Shown: positions 43,036-52,500 of the stretch, in pieces
Numbering within the stretch: the first letter of the stretch is position 1
How the letters are laid out: each line of letters opens with the position of its first letter
Assembly (NCBI GenBank): GCA_016713925.1
Contig: JADJOH010000002.1
Span: 868,001-932,000 of the forward strand
Length of the DNA stretch: 64,000 bases
DNA from: Bacteroidota bacterium
Lineage (GTDB): Bacteria; Bacteroidota; Bacteroidia; AKYH767-A; OLB10
Reading direction: 5' to 3'
The notes under the pieces: model-generated
What the model was told of the DNA's origin: nothing
What the model saw: the letters and a program-made list of their open reading frames with translations, nothing else
Database searches by the model: none
Program-made: the position numbers and the translations under genes

Positions 43036-45093
43036 ATGAAAAAAACAATATTTACTATTTTCATTCTCTTTCTTTTCACAAGAACCAACGGGCAATCCTT
43101 TAGTGGTGCAGGAGGAAACATTCCGGATGACGGGAACAGTATACGATTTCCTGTTTCAGTAAACGTATTACCTACCTCCATTGATTCTACCTTCGGCGTG
43201 ATAAGTGTCTGTTTAAACATTGTACATCCCTATGTTTCAGACCTTTCTATATGGCTGGTTGCACCCGACAGCACGTATATTGAGCTAACCAGCGGAAACG
43301 GAGGCAATGGAGACAATTATTGGAACACCTGTTTCATTGATACCGTGCCTGTTATTATTACCAGCGGAGCTGCCCCATATAGCGGAGAATACAGACCGGA
43401 AAGTCCAATTTACAATGTGAATAACGGACAAAATCCGAATGCCGTATGGCAATTACTAATTGAAGATACTTATCCCTTTGCAGATGCCGGAATACTGCTC
43501 AACTGGACAATCACCTTTGGAAACAATCCGCCAAAGGGTCTTGTATTACAATCCTCGAATCTTCCCATTGTTAAAATCAATACGCTAGGCCAAGTGATTC
43601 CGGATGATCCGAAGGTAACAGTCCAAATGCAAATTATCGATAACGGTATGGGTATACGCAATTATGTGTCCGATACGCCGAATGTTTATAATGGCCATAT
43701 TGGCATAGAAATCAGGGGATCGAGTTCACAAATGTTTCCCAAAAAATCTTTTGGTTTCGAGACGCTTGACAGTGCCGGAAACGAAATTGACACTTCCTTT
43801 TTTGGAATGCCATCAGAGAGTGATTGGATACTCGGTGCTAACTATACCGACAAGACATTTATGCGCAATGTGATGACCTATGATTTATCACGGAGGATGG
43901 GACATTATGCTACAAGAACCCAATATTGCGAGTTAATTTTAAACGGGCAATATCAGGGCATTTATGTTTTCACAGAAAAAATTAAACGTGATCCGGGTCG
44001 TGTTGATATTGCTAAGATGACGCCTGCTGATACGAGTGGAGATGATCTGACCGGAGGATATTTACTAAAAGTAGATAAGACGACGGGAGGGGCCGGCGGG
44101 GGCTGGAATTCCAATTTTCCGCCGGTGAGTGGCGGGCCCATTCCACTTATTCAATTTGAATATCCTGATGTTAACGAAATACTACCTGTCCAGAGTCAAT
44201 ATATCGAACAGTACTGCGACAGTTTCGAGTTCGCATTACAAGGGCTTAACTTTACTCATCCACTAACAGGATACCGGCGCTACACGGATCTTCAATCCTG
44301 GATAGATTTCTTTATTCTAACAGAGCTCTCGAAAAATGTAGACGGCTACCGGATCAGCACATTTTTTCATAAAGCAAAAGACAGTGACGGAGGATTATTA
44401 AGGATGGGTCCGGTTTGGGATTATGATATTGCATGGGGGAATGCCGACTACTATGGAGGTGATGTACCTTCCGGTTATGTTTATCAAATCAACGATCCCG
44501 GTGCAGGGGAACAGAAACCCTTTTGGTATAACCGCATGATGCAGGACCCGTTTTTTGTGAATGCGCTTCGATGCAGGTGGGAAAATTTAAGAGACAGTTT
44601 ACTTTCTACTCCGGTGCTTCATGCATGGATTGATAGTGTTGGACAAGTCCTGGACGAAAGTCAAATCAGGAATTTCACGATGTGGCCCATATTGGGTGTA
44701 TATGTCTGGCCCAACCCCAGTCCTGTTCCACCTGACTATACCGGTGTCAAGCAAGAACTCAAAGACTGGATCACGGGAAGATCCAATTGGTTGGACATAA
44801 ACTTACCCGGCAACTGCTCTCTCAGTGGTTTAGATCAGACGATTTCTATCACTAACGTTAAAGCCTATCCGAATCCTGCAATTGATGAGACCTGGATTTT
44901 ACTTCCTTATTCTTATTCAGGAAAAGCCATCATCAGAATTCAAAACACCCTGGGACAACTAATAGAGGCGAGAGAAGCAGGTATTGAAGATGGAAAACTT
45001 CCGGTAAATCTTGGCGTTTATTCATCCGGAGTAATAATTATTGAATTAGAAATAGCCGAAAAAAAGTTCAGGACCCTTGTCGTAAAAAAATGA
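43036..45093 (+). CDS. CotH-kinase-like surface protein, T9SS type A
   Basis: 685 residues. Signal peptide (MKKTIFTIFILFLFTRTNGQ), then a proprotein-convertase P-like domain, about 20-168 (HPYVSDLSIWLVAPDSTYIEL, NPNAVWQLLIEDTYPFADAG in part). A CotH domain, about 175-575, follows with EIRGSSSQMFPKKSFGFE, DWILGANYTDKTFMRN and MGPVWDYDIAWGN. The C-terminal type A sorting domain (about 610-685) contains AYPNP and ends in TLVVKK. CotH proteins are protein-kinase-like; the domain may phosphorylate or bind surface proteins. Secreted by the type IX system. Confidence 0.92.
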   Translation: MKKTIFTIFILFLFTRTNGQSFSGAGGNIPDDGNSIRFPVSVNVLPTSIDSTFGVISVCLNIVHPYVSDLSIWLVAPDSTYIELTSGNGGNGDNYWNTCFIDTVPVIITSGAAPYSGEYRPESPIYNVNNGQNPNAVWQLLIEDTYPFADAGILLNWTITFGNNPPKGLVLQSSNLPIVKINTLGQVIPDDPKVTVQMQIIDNGMGIRNYVSDTPNVYNGHIGIEIRGSSSQMFPKKSFGFETLDSAGNEIDTSFFGMPSESDWILGANYTDKTFMRNVMTYDLSRRMGHYATRTQYCELILNGQYQGIYVFTEKIKRDPGRVDIAKMTPADTSGDDLTGGYLLKVDKTTGGAGGGWNSNFPPVSGGPIPLIQFEYPDVNEILPVQSQYIEQYCDSFEFALQGLNFTHPLTGYRRYTDLQSWIDFFILTELSKNVDGYRISTFFHKAKDSDGGLLRMGPVWDYDIAWGNADYYGGDVPSGYVYQINDPGAGEQKPFWYNRMMQDPFFVNALRCRWENLRDSLLSTPVLHAWIDSVGQVLDESQIRNFTMWPILGVYVWPNPSPVPPDYTGVKQELKDWITGRSNWLDINLPGNCSLSGLDQTISITNVKAYPNPAIDETWILLPYSYSGKAIIRIQNTLGQLIEAREAGIEDGKLPVNLGVYSSGVIIIELEIAEKKFRTLVVKK

Positions 45094-45372
45094 TTTTTAG
45101 TTATCAATTTGATAATTCACTTGGATATTTTAAGAATTTCATTCTATGGTAAGAGGTTCATTTTATGAAGATATAATAGGAGATGGAAGATATTGAAGAG
45201 CTCCGAGGTTAAAAATAATACCGGGAAAATACTTATTACAGATCAGATAATTTCCAGAATTGGAAGCTTTTATTTTCGGTCATTGATTTGATAAATGGAG
45301 AGAAAAAATGGCCAAGATGAAGAAAAAGTCGTTGTTTATAAAATAATTGCCTGACAAACAATGCCTTAATAT

Positions 45373-45450
45373 GCACCCGCGAGGTCTAACACCCGCGAGG
45401 TCTAACACCCGCGAGATCTAACACCCGCGAGATCTAACACCTCGCGGACC
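45373..45450. repeat. 16-base tandem array AGGTCTAACACCCGCG
   Basis: Four to five copies of a 16-base unit, the last two with AGATCT in place of AGGTCT, ending in CACCTCGCGG, which can pair with CCGCGAGGT in any of the units. The gap 45094-45529 holds only this array and AT-rich sequence. It lies beyond the 3' end of both the CotH gene and lepA. Confidence 0.85.
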
Positions 45451-45529
45451 GAGAAAACCTTACAATATATCCAATTTTTTCAGGAAGATACTTTAACCGA
45501 GCTTCAAACCCCTTACCTTAAAAGAGAAT

Positions 45530-47317
45530 TTAATCGAGTTTCAAAACAGCTAAAAATGCCTGCTGAGGAATTTCAACAGAGCCTACCTGCCGCATCCGCT
45601 TTTTACCTTCTTTCTGTTTTTCCAACAATTTACGCTTCCGGGAAATATCTCCTCCGTAGCATTTTGCCGTCACATCTTTCCGCAAAGCTTTCACGGTTTC
45701 GCGGGCAATAATTTTTGCTCCGATCGCTGCCTGAATAACAATCTCGAATTGCTGGCGTGTAATTAACTCCTTCAGCTTTTCACAAATTTTCTTTCCAAAT
45801 GTAAAAGCATGATCTCTATGAATCAATGCAGACAAGGCATCTACCGGCTCGCCATTTAATCGAATATCCAGTCGAACAAGATCACTTGTTCTGTATCCGA
45901 TTTGATGATAGTCGAAAGAAGCATACCCTTTAGAAATCGATTTCAGCTTATCATAAAAGTCAAATACTATTTCTGCTAATGGCATATTAAAAATCAATTC
46001 TACTCGATCGGTGGTCAGGTAACTTTGATTTACAATTTCTCCTCTTTTTCCTATACACAAGCCCATCACCGGACCTACAAAATCCGACTTAGTTATAATA
46101 GTGGCTTTTATATAGGGTTCTTCGATTCTATCGAGCCTACTCGGGTCAGGAAAATCACTTGGATTATTTACAATGAACTGTGTGCCGTTTAACAGATAGG
46201 CAAAATAAGATACGTTGGGAACGGTAGTGATTACCGTCATATCAAATTCTCTTTCCAGGCGTTCCTGAATGATTTCCATGTGTAACATTCCCAGGAATCC
46301 GCAACGGAAACCGAAGCCTAGTGCTGCTGAAGATTCCGGCTCGAAGGTGAGAGATGCATCGTTAAGCTGTAACTTTTCCAAAGATGCACGGAGCTCTTCG
46401 TATTCATCTGTATCTACCGGATATATTCCAGCGAATACCATCGGCTTCACATCTTCAAATCCCTCAACAGCGGTGATTGTGGGTCGGGCAATATGCGTAA
46501 TCGTATCTCCTACCTTCACTTCCTTCGCGTTCTTAATTCCGGAAATGATATAACCCACATCGCCGGTTTTCACCACGTCCCGTGGAGATTTTTCTAATCT
46601 AAGAATTCCGATTTCATCCGCATGATATGCAGAATCTGTTGAAACGAATTTCACGTGATCTCCGGTTCTGATTTCTCCGTCCATTACTTTATAATAAGCA
46701 ATGATTCCCCGGAATGAATTAAAAACAGAATCAAAAATAAGTGCTTTCAATGGTGCCGTTGGATCGCCCGATGGCGGAGGAATACGCTTCACAATTGCTT
46801 CCAGGATTTCCAACACACCCAAGCCTGTTTTCCCGGAAGCCGATAAAATCTCATCCCGATCACATCTTAGCAGATCAACAATTTGATCCTTCACCAATTC
46901 AGGTTCCGCACTAGGCAGATCAATTTTATTCAAAATCGGGATAATGGTTAAATTATTGCCTAAGGCCAAATACAAATTAGAGATGGTCTGTGCCTGAATG
47001 CCCTGAGCAGCATCCACAATTAAAAGAGCGCCTTCACAGGCCGCGATCGAGCGAGATACTTCGTAGCTAAAATCCACGTGTCCGGGAGTATCAATCAAAT
47101 TCAGTGAATATTGCTTCCCATCCAACGTATAATCCATTTGAATGGCGTGGCTCTTTATCGTAATGCCGCGCTCGCGCTCCAGATCCATATTGTCCAACAC
47201 CTGAGCTTGTAAGTCTCTCTTAGACACGGTATTAGTATACTCCAAAAGCCGGTCGGCCAAGGTAGACTTTCCATGATCAATATGCGCAATGATGCAGAAA
47301 TTCCGAAGGTGCTCCAT
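45530..47317 (-). CDS. lepA: Elongation factor 4 (LepA)
   Basis: 595-residue translational GTPase that acts on stalled or mistranslocated ribosomes. G1 AHIDHGKSTL (residues 11-20), G3 DTPGHVDF and G4 NKIDLP are intact. LepA-specific features are the C-terminal block VDALSALIHRDHAF and AKCYGGDISRKRKLLEKQKEGKKRM (seen as CYGGDISRKRKLLEKQ). A TACCTTCG box (minus strand, 47325-47332) only eight bases before the ATG suggests a very short leader. Confidence 0.97.
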   Translation of the reverse strand: MEHLRNFCIIAHIDHGKSTLADRLLEYTNTVSKRDLQAQVLDNMDLERERGITIKSHAIQMDYTLDGKQYSLNLIDTPGHVDFSYEVSRSIAACEGALLIVDAAQGIQAQTISNLYLALGNNLTIIPILNKIDLPSAEPELVKDQIVDLLRCDRDEILSASGKTGLGVLEILEAIVKRIPPPSGDPTAPLKALIFDSVFNSFRGIIAYYKVMDGEIRTGDHVKFVSTDSAYHADEIGILRLEKSPRDVVKTGDVGYIISGIKNAKEVKVGDTITHIARPTITAVEGFEDVKPMVFAGIYPVDTDEYEELRASLEKLQLNDASLTFEPESSAALGFGFRCGFLGMLHMEIIQERLEREFDMTVITTVPNVSYFAYLLNGTQFIVNNPSDFPDPSRLDRIEEPYIKATIITKSDFVGPVMGLCIGKRGEIVNQSYLTTDRVELIFNMPLAEIVFDFYDKLKSISKGYASFDYHQIGYRTSDLVRLDIRLNGEPVDALSALIHRDHAFTFGKKICEKLKELITRQQFEIVIQAAIGAKIIARETVKALRKDVTAKCYGGDISRKRKLLEKQKEGKKRMRQVGSVEIPQQAFLAVLKLD

Positions 47318-47377
47318 AGGTGAGCGAAGGTACGAAACAGAAGCTTGCCATTTCGATCATTTTTGAGTGCCTCCATG

Positions 47378-47548
47378 CTTCTGTTCCAGCATACGCCAGA
47401 AAAGTTATCAGGACCCGGTACTCAAATTCAGATAGTGCGGTTCATTCCATCGAAGCCTTGGGGTTATGAAGTGAGGCTAGAAAACATTTTCCCACTCAAT
47501 GAAGATGGAAAAAATAACTTCTTCGAGATAAAAAACATCGACTTTTAA
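47378..47548 (+). pseudogene. Possible remnant of a T9SS type B sorting domain
   Basis: A short open frame between lepA and the sigma operon encodes ...RLENIFPLNEDGKNNFFEIKNIDF followed by a stop. The part after RLEN is strikingly like the opening of type B sorting domains (IPNVFTPNGDGxNDxFxIKNI). There is no start codon in a credible context and the domain stops after about 20 residues, so this looks like decayed coding sequence. The rest of the gap 47318-47814 has nothing recognisable. Confidence 0.4.
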
Positions 47549-47814
47549 TGAAGTGTCTTATAGAGAACAAAACTGGCCACACAACAAAGAAAAAATCAAT
47601 TTGCAGAAATTTCCTTTATAAGGATGCGGCCATCTTTGGTCCAAAAATCTGAATATGAAGAATAAAAATCGAACTTTGCTCAATGTCTTCTATTCTTGAC
47701 AACGATAACTGAACCTACACAGAGTCACCAGAGTTTCAACTTTTGAGATTGATTATTAACTAATTGAAGGAATAGGCAACCTTCCATGCAACTCCAAACT
47801 CGTAAATTGCATCT

Positions 47815-48381
47815 ATGGTAGTACAGCGTCCTTTAGAAATGACCGATGAGCAAATACTTGAAGCCTTACTTCGCGAAGATGCTTCCGCTCAGCGGTTGCT
47901 CTACGATAAGTTTGCGAGGAAAATGTTTGGTGTTTGTTTACGCTACACCAAGCAAAGGGAAGAAGCGGAGGATCTGTTACAAGAGGGATTTATAAAGGTC
48001 TTTCAAAAAATTAGTTCTTACAAAGCGGAAGGTTCACTGGAGGGATGGATAAGAAGAGTGATGGTGAATACGGCATTAGATTATCTGCGCCAACAAAAAA
48101 TGCATTGGACTGATTTAGAAGATGTTGTTGAAGCAGGAAGTGAGCCGGTAATAGGTCATGAGATAGGAGCCGGTGAATTGATGGCGGAATTACAAAAATT
48201 GCCTGTTGGCTACAAAACCGTCTTCAACCTCCACGCCATAGAGGGATATTCGCATAAAGAAATTGGAGTGTTGTTGGGAATCAGTGAAGGAACCAGTAAA
48301 TCCCAATATTCAAGAGCCCGAAATCAGCTGATGATGTTAGTACAAGAGTTAAACAAAGAAAACAGTTATACTACCAAATAA
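47815..48381 (+). CDS. ECF-type RNA polymerase sigma factor
   Basis: 188 residues (an internal ATG eight codons in gives the more usual N-terminus MTDEQILEALLRED). Region 2 is YDKFARKMFGVCLRYTKQREEAEDLLQEGFIKVF, seen as RKMFGVCLRY and AEDLLQEGFIKVF; region 4 is GYSHKEIGVLLGISEGTSKSQYSRAR in part (HKEIGVLLGISEGTSKSQ). The stop lies one base before the ATG of the membrane protein, and that gene overlaps the next, so all three are one operon. The sigma factor is probably held by the membrane protein downstream. Confidence 0.92.
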   Translation: MVVQRPLEMTDEQILEALLREDASAQRLLYDKFARKMFGVCLRYTKQREEAEDLLQEGFIKVFQKISSYKAEGSLEGWIRRVMVNTALDYLRQQKMHWTDLEDVVEAGSEPVIGHEIGAGELMAELQKLPVGYKTVFNLHAIEGYSHKEIGVLLGISEGTSKSQYSRARNQLMMLVQELNKENSYTTK

Positions 48382-48382
48382 A

Positions 48383-49483
48383 ATGAGTCGCTTCGAAGAG
48401 CAGTTTAAAAATACCTTCGAACACTTCGAACCTGAAGTGGATCCGAAGCTCTGGCAAAATATCAGCCAGCAGCTTCCCTCTACCCCACAGGTTCATCCCG
48501 GTGCTTCTTCTGCCGGTAAAAGTATTATCGCTAAGTTGGGTATCAAAGGCATAGCTGCAATTTTAGCAGCTTCAGCCATTACGGTTTTAAGCATAATTTA
48601 TCTGACAGATAAAAATGACGGGGCTCATTTACCTATAGTTGAAAATGCAAATGAAACAGAGTCATCTACTATTAATATTCCTTCGAATGACGAAGGGGAG
48701 GCTTTAGAAAGTACCATTCCGGTTACCGGTCAGAAATCAGAAGCTGATAAAGAAGCGGAAGAGCCCATGATCGGACCAAATCCAACTCAAGAATCGAATA
48801 AAAATAAATCTGAAAATCTCCCTGAAACCGCGTCGACCGGAGATTTAATTGAGGATAAAGGGGAACCAACACCTGTTATTGGTTCCCCCTCTTCCCAAAA
48901 GGAGGTTGTTCAGTCCGGAAACTCAACAAAAACGTCGATTCCTACAAATAGTACTGCTGTTACTCCTTCAGGGGATAATGAGGCAGGACTTGTGACTAAA
49001 CCGGTACTCTTAGTGTCAAGTAAGGGTGGTTTTGCCCCCTTAAAAGTTACGGCGTTAACCAACCAGGACGGAATTACTGCTACCTATGACTTCGGGGATG
49101 GAAGTACCCCTCTTAAAACATCCAGTGCTAATCATATTTATACCGAGCCCGGGACATATATCATCAATTGTTTGATTAATGGGGTGATCCTTGAACAAAA
49201 AATTCATGTGATTGGTCAGATTCCTTCCGCTTTTAGTCCGAATGAAGATGGTATTAATGATGAGTTCAAAATCAATGACATAGAAGACATTTCTATTGAA
49301 ATCAGAATATTTAATCGTACCGGTAAATTGATGTTCAGCGGTAAAGGTCGTTCGATAGCTTGGGACGGCAAGACTCCTGAAGGACAAAATGCAGAGGCAG
49401 GTACATATTTATATGATATATTTGCTACCCCGGACGGAGGTGGCTCGTACAAACAAAAAGGAACTATACACCTATTCCGATGA
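48383..49483 (+). CDS. Membrane-anchored PKD and T9SS-B-domain protein, probable anti-sigma factor
   Basis: 366 residues. (1) A cytoplasmic N-terminus of about 50 residues, MSRFEEQFKNTFEHFEPEVDPKLWQNI (seen as FEEQFKNTFEHFE and PKLWQNISQQL), a form common in proteins encoded after Bacteroidota ECF sigma genes. (2) One transmembrane helix, about 55-75 (GIAAILAASAITVLSIIYL). (3) A long polar Ser/Thr/Glu-rich linker, 80-205. (4) A PKD domain, about 208-275 (YDFGDGSTPLK). (5) A complete type B sorting-type domain, about 280-366 (IPSAFSPNEDGINDEFKI, ending IHLFR). There is no cleavable signal peptide, so the sorting-type domain hangs in the periplasm on a tether. It may sense T9SS cargo or machinery. 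Confidence 0.8.
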   Translation: MSRFEEQFKNTFEHFEPEVDPKLWQNISQQLPSTPQVHPGASSAGKSIIAKLGIKGIAAILAASAITVLSIIYLTDKNDGAHLPIVENANETESSTINIPSNDEGEALESTIPVTGQKSEADKEAEEPMIGPNPTQESNKNKSENLPETASTGDLIEDKGEPTPVIGSPSSQKEVVQSGNSTKTSIPTNSTAVTPSGDNEAGLVTKPVLLVSSKGGFAPLKVTALTNQDGITATYDFGDGSTPLKTSSANHIYTEPGTYIINCLINGVILEQKIHVIGQIPSAFSPNEDGINDEFKINDIEDISIEIRIFNRTGKLMFSGKGRSIAWDGKTPEGQNAEAGTYLYDIFATPDGGGSYKQKGTIHLFR

Positions 49484-49518
49484 ACAACATAAAACAAATT
49501 CTTAAAAATAACACGGTT

Positions 49519-52266
49519 ATGAAAAAACTGTTTACCCTGTTTGCAATGGCCTTCTTCGCCATTTTATTTGCACCTGATCATGCAAAAGCCTCCCATATGG
49601 CAGGCGTGGATATCACTTATGAATGGACAGGGAACCCTAATGAATACCTGGTTCGACTAAAGTTTTACCGTGACTGCGTAGGAATTAGTGCTCCTACCCA
49701 GGTAACTATCTGTTACTCTTCTTTATCTACTGGTCAAAACGGATCAGTAATCGCACCTAACGTATCCTCAACTCCTGTGCCTAACACAGCTTGTGTAACC
49801 ACTGCTCCTACCTGTCCGGGCGGTGTAGGTGATATTGAAGAATATGTATACGAAACAATCATATTATTACCGGGTCAGGCACCAGACTGGACATTTTCCT
49901 GGGCTGATTGCTGCCGTAACGGAGCAATCACTACCCTACAACCAAATGGGATGTATATCAGTTGCACGCTGGATAATATTATTGCCCCAACGAATTCATC
50001 CCCTTCATTCCTGAATCTTGCTTATACCCGTTTCTGTGTGGGCAACCAGTTCTTCTATGATCAGGGTGCCTCTGATATCGATGGTGATTCATTGGTATTC
50101 TCTCTGGTAACTGCTGAAGATGGTGGTTTTGGATGTCCTAACAATCCTTTTCCAAATACCTATATTGCTCCTTATTCACCAACCAATCCTCTTGCTTCAT
50201 CTATTCCAATTACTATAGATCCTGCAACCGGTGTAGTTAATTTTATCCCTGCTTTACAACAGGTGGCCGTAATTCGTGTACTGGTACGTGAATACCGAAA
50301 TGGCGTTCTCATCGGTCAGGTGAAACGTGATATTCAAATCAATATTCTTGCACAGTGTAACCAGATTTTCCCTTCTTTTGTTAACAGCGTTCTTACTGCC
50401 GGTGGTGGTCAGATAATTGCCAGCTGTAACGATTATCAGGTAATTATTCCTTTTGATACCACATTCCAATGCGCATCAGCTGTACCTACTGATTTTCGTA
50501 TCATCGGTCCATTTGGTATTCCAAATCCCGCTGTTGCTGTGCAGCCTATCAATTGTTCTAATGGTGAAACCGATTCACTTCTTGTTACCTTCCTGAATCC
50601 ATTGAGTGCCGGTGAAACTTTCATTTGGATCAAACGTGGTTTTGATGGTAATACCCTCTTATCAGAATGTGGTTCCGAGATTCCTGAGTTTCAGGATACC
50701 GTGAGAATTCTTGTTACGGATAACAGTATTTGGACTCCCGTTACTGATTCTATCAGTTGTGTTTTCAATGACTTTACGGTTACGCTCTCTGACAGTATCT
50801 ATTGCTTCTCGGTGGCTCTTGACGGAACAGATATTCAACTCGTAGATGGTGCCGGAACCAATTACCCTATTGCCAATGCGTATGGCTATTGTACTCCCGG
50901 TGGCTTAAAGACAAATCAGCTTCTCGTTGAAATGGGAACTACAACTAGTGCAACCGGTCCTTTCTATCTTGTAATTACCAACACAAACGGATCTGACGGA
51001 AATACCCTCGCAAATAATTGTGGTCGCTTCCTGACGAATGCCGATACACTGGCAATTCTTTATCTGGATAATGTTATTCCTGTAAATCTTGGAGCTGATT
51101 CTACTATTTGCAGCTTTGATCCAATACCTACACTTGACTGCCAACTCGCCAATCTTACTTATCAATGGTATGACCAGGCTGGTGCTATTACAGGTGCTAC
51201 TGCCCAAACCTATACTCCAACAGCAGCGGGCTCTTATTATGTAGTGGTTAACAGTGGTGCCGGATGTTCAGGATCTGATACAGTTGCTATTACGATCATT
51301 CCTGCCGCTCTTGACAATCTTGGTAATGACCCCACTTTATGTTCCTATGATCCAATGCCTACGCTGGATGCCGGTAATCCCGGAGCAACTTACCAATGGT
51401 ATAATAATGGAGTTATTATTCCGGGTGCTACTTCTCAAACTTACACTCCTGCTTCTCAACCCGCAGGTAGTTATACTTACTCGGTTTCTGTTGATAACGG
51501 AAATGCGCTATGTATTGGAAACTTTGATGTGATCATCAACCGTATCGACCCTCCTGTACTTGCAGTAGTGGATCAGGATATCTGTACAGATCAACAAGCT
51601 ACCCTGGATGCAGGTGTAGCCGGCGGAACTTATCTTTGGTCAAACGGTGGCAACAGTCAAACAATCAATACAAATGTGGCCGGAAATTATGTGGTAACTG
51701 TAACCGTAAATAATTGTTCTTCTACTGACACAGCTGTTGTAAATGTATTTACTTATCCTGTTGCTCCAATTGTAGCTTGTAATCCCGGTACCGGTCCTTT
51801 CAAGTTCGTTTATGTTTGGGCTGCCGTTGGTAGTGCAGCCAGTTACGAAGTCAGTGAAGATGGTGGTGCAACCTGGATTGTAGCTAATGTTCCAACCGGA
51901 CCTGAATCCCATGGTGTGAACACAAATATCCCTAACTTCTTAGTTCGTGCTATCGGCAGCGGATTATGTAAGATTGGTGCTCAGTCAGAACCTGTTGCTT
52001 GTGAAGTTACTATTCCAAATATCTTCACTCCTAATGGAGACAACACCAATGAATTCTTTGAATTGGAGAACATCGAACAATATCCGAATAACACGGTTCA
52101 AATCTTCAATCGTTGGGGTAAGGAAGTGTTTAGTACCAGTGGATACAATAACACTACCAAGAAATTTGATGGTAAAGACCTTCCTGATGGTGTATATTTC
52201 TACATCGTTGACTTAGGAGATGGTACTACTGAACCTAAAGCCGGAACGGTGACAATTAACCGATAA
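49519..52266 (+). CDS. Large secreted protein, T9SS type B
   Basis: 915 residues from the ATG at 49519, which starts the signal peptide MKKLFTLFAMAFFAILFAPDHAKA; an ATG at 49480 overlapping the previous stop codon is possible but adds a polar leader. The N-terminal third starts SHMAGVDITYEWTGNPNEYLVRLKFYRDC (seen as HMAGVDITYEWTG), a Bacteroidota surface-protein module with cysteine pairs. Ig-like repeats follow (TYQWYDQAGAITGATAQTYTP, TYQWYNNGVIIPGATSQTYTP in part) and the end is a type B sorting domain (IPNIFTPNGDNTNEFFELENI). It is co-transcribed with a sigma factor and a membrane protein bearing the same kind of C-terminal domain. Confidence 0.93.
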   Translation: MKKLFTLFAMAFFAILFAPDHAKASHMAGVDITYEWTGNPNEYLVRLKFYRDCVGISAPTQVTICYSSLSTGQNGSVIAPNVSSTPVPNTACVTTAPTCPGGVGDIEEYVYETIILLPGQAPDWTFSWADCCRNGAITTLQPNGMYISCTLDNIIAPTNSSPSFLNLAYTRFCVGNQFFYDQGASDIDGDSLVFSLVTAEDGGFGCPNNPFPNTYIAPYSPTNPLASSIPITIDPATGVVNFIPALQQVAVIRVLVREYRNGVLIGQVKRDIQINILAQCNQIFPSFVNSVLTAGGGQIIASCNDYQVIIPFDTTFQCASAVPTDFRIIGPFGIPNPAVAVQPINCSNGETDSLLVTFLNPLSAGETFIWIKRGFDGNTLLSECGSEIPEFQDTVRILVTDNSIWTPVTDSISCVFNDFTVTLSDSIYCFSVALDGTDIQLVDGAGTNYPIANAYGYCTPGGLKTNQLLVEMGTTTSATGPFYLVITNTNGSDGNTLANNCGRFLTNADTLAILYLDNVIPVNLGADSTICSFDPIPTLDCQLANLTYQWYDQAGAITGATAQTYTPTAAGSYYVVVNSGAGCSGSDTVAITIIPAALDNLGNDPTLCSYDPMPTLDAGNPGATYQWYNNGVIIPGATSQTYTPASQPAGSYTYSVSVDNGNALCIGNFDVIINRIDPPVLAVVDQDICTDQQATLDAGVAGGTYLWSNGGNSQTINTNVAGNYVVTVTVNNCSSTDTAVVNVFTYPVAPIVACNPGTGPFKFVYVWAAVGSAASYEVSEDGGATWIVANVPTGPESHGVNTNIPNFLVRAIGSGLCKIGAQSEPVACEVTIPNIFTPNGDNTNEFFELENIEQYPNNTVQIFNRWGKEVFSTSGYNNTTKKFDGKDLPDGVYFYIVDLGDGTTEPKAGTVTINR

Positions 52267-52285
52267 CCAAATAAAAACCAGTTTT

Positions 52286-52318
52286 AAAACCCGTCTGAAT
52301 TTCAGGCGGGTTTTTTTA
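52286..52318 (+). terminator. Intrinsic terminator after the T9SS operon
   Basis: AAAACCCGTCTGAA pairs with TTCAGGCGGGTTTT (one G-T pair) and runs into seven T. It ends the sigma/anti-sigma/T9SS-B operon. Confidence 0.9.
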
Positions 52319-52377
52319 TTAAAGTAGCCCAAATCATTAGGGTGCTGTCGCTAAGAGTTGGCTAATGTTCACCTATG

Positions 52378-52411
52378 TTGTTTTCAAAAAATCATATCTA
52401 TTTTATCTTTG
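52378..52411 (+). promoter_or_regulatory. Promoter of metF
   Basis: TTG at 52378-52380 and TATCTTTG at 52404-52411 (spacing 23), giving a leader of about 80 bases. The leader has a weak stem (CCTTTTT pairing with AAAAGG) but no riboswitch that I recognise. Confidence 0.5.
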
Positions 52412-52500
52412 TATGATGATCTTATGCACTTTTGCAAAGTATAATCGGAACATTTACCCCTTTTTACTGTTTAAAAGGTCAATAGAATGATACTATCCAT

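Noticed and set aside
45373..45450. Tandem array considered as CRISPR
   Set aside because: Units abut with no spacers; a simple tandem repeat.
52412..52500. Possible SAM riboswitch in the metF leader
   Set aside because: Only a weak short stem is visible and no conserved SAM-I or SAM-II core could be found.
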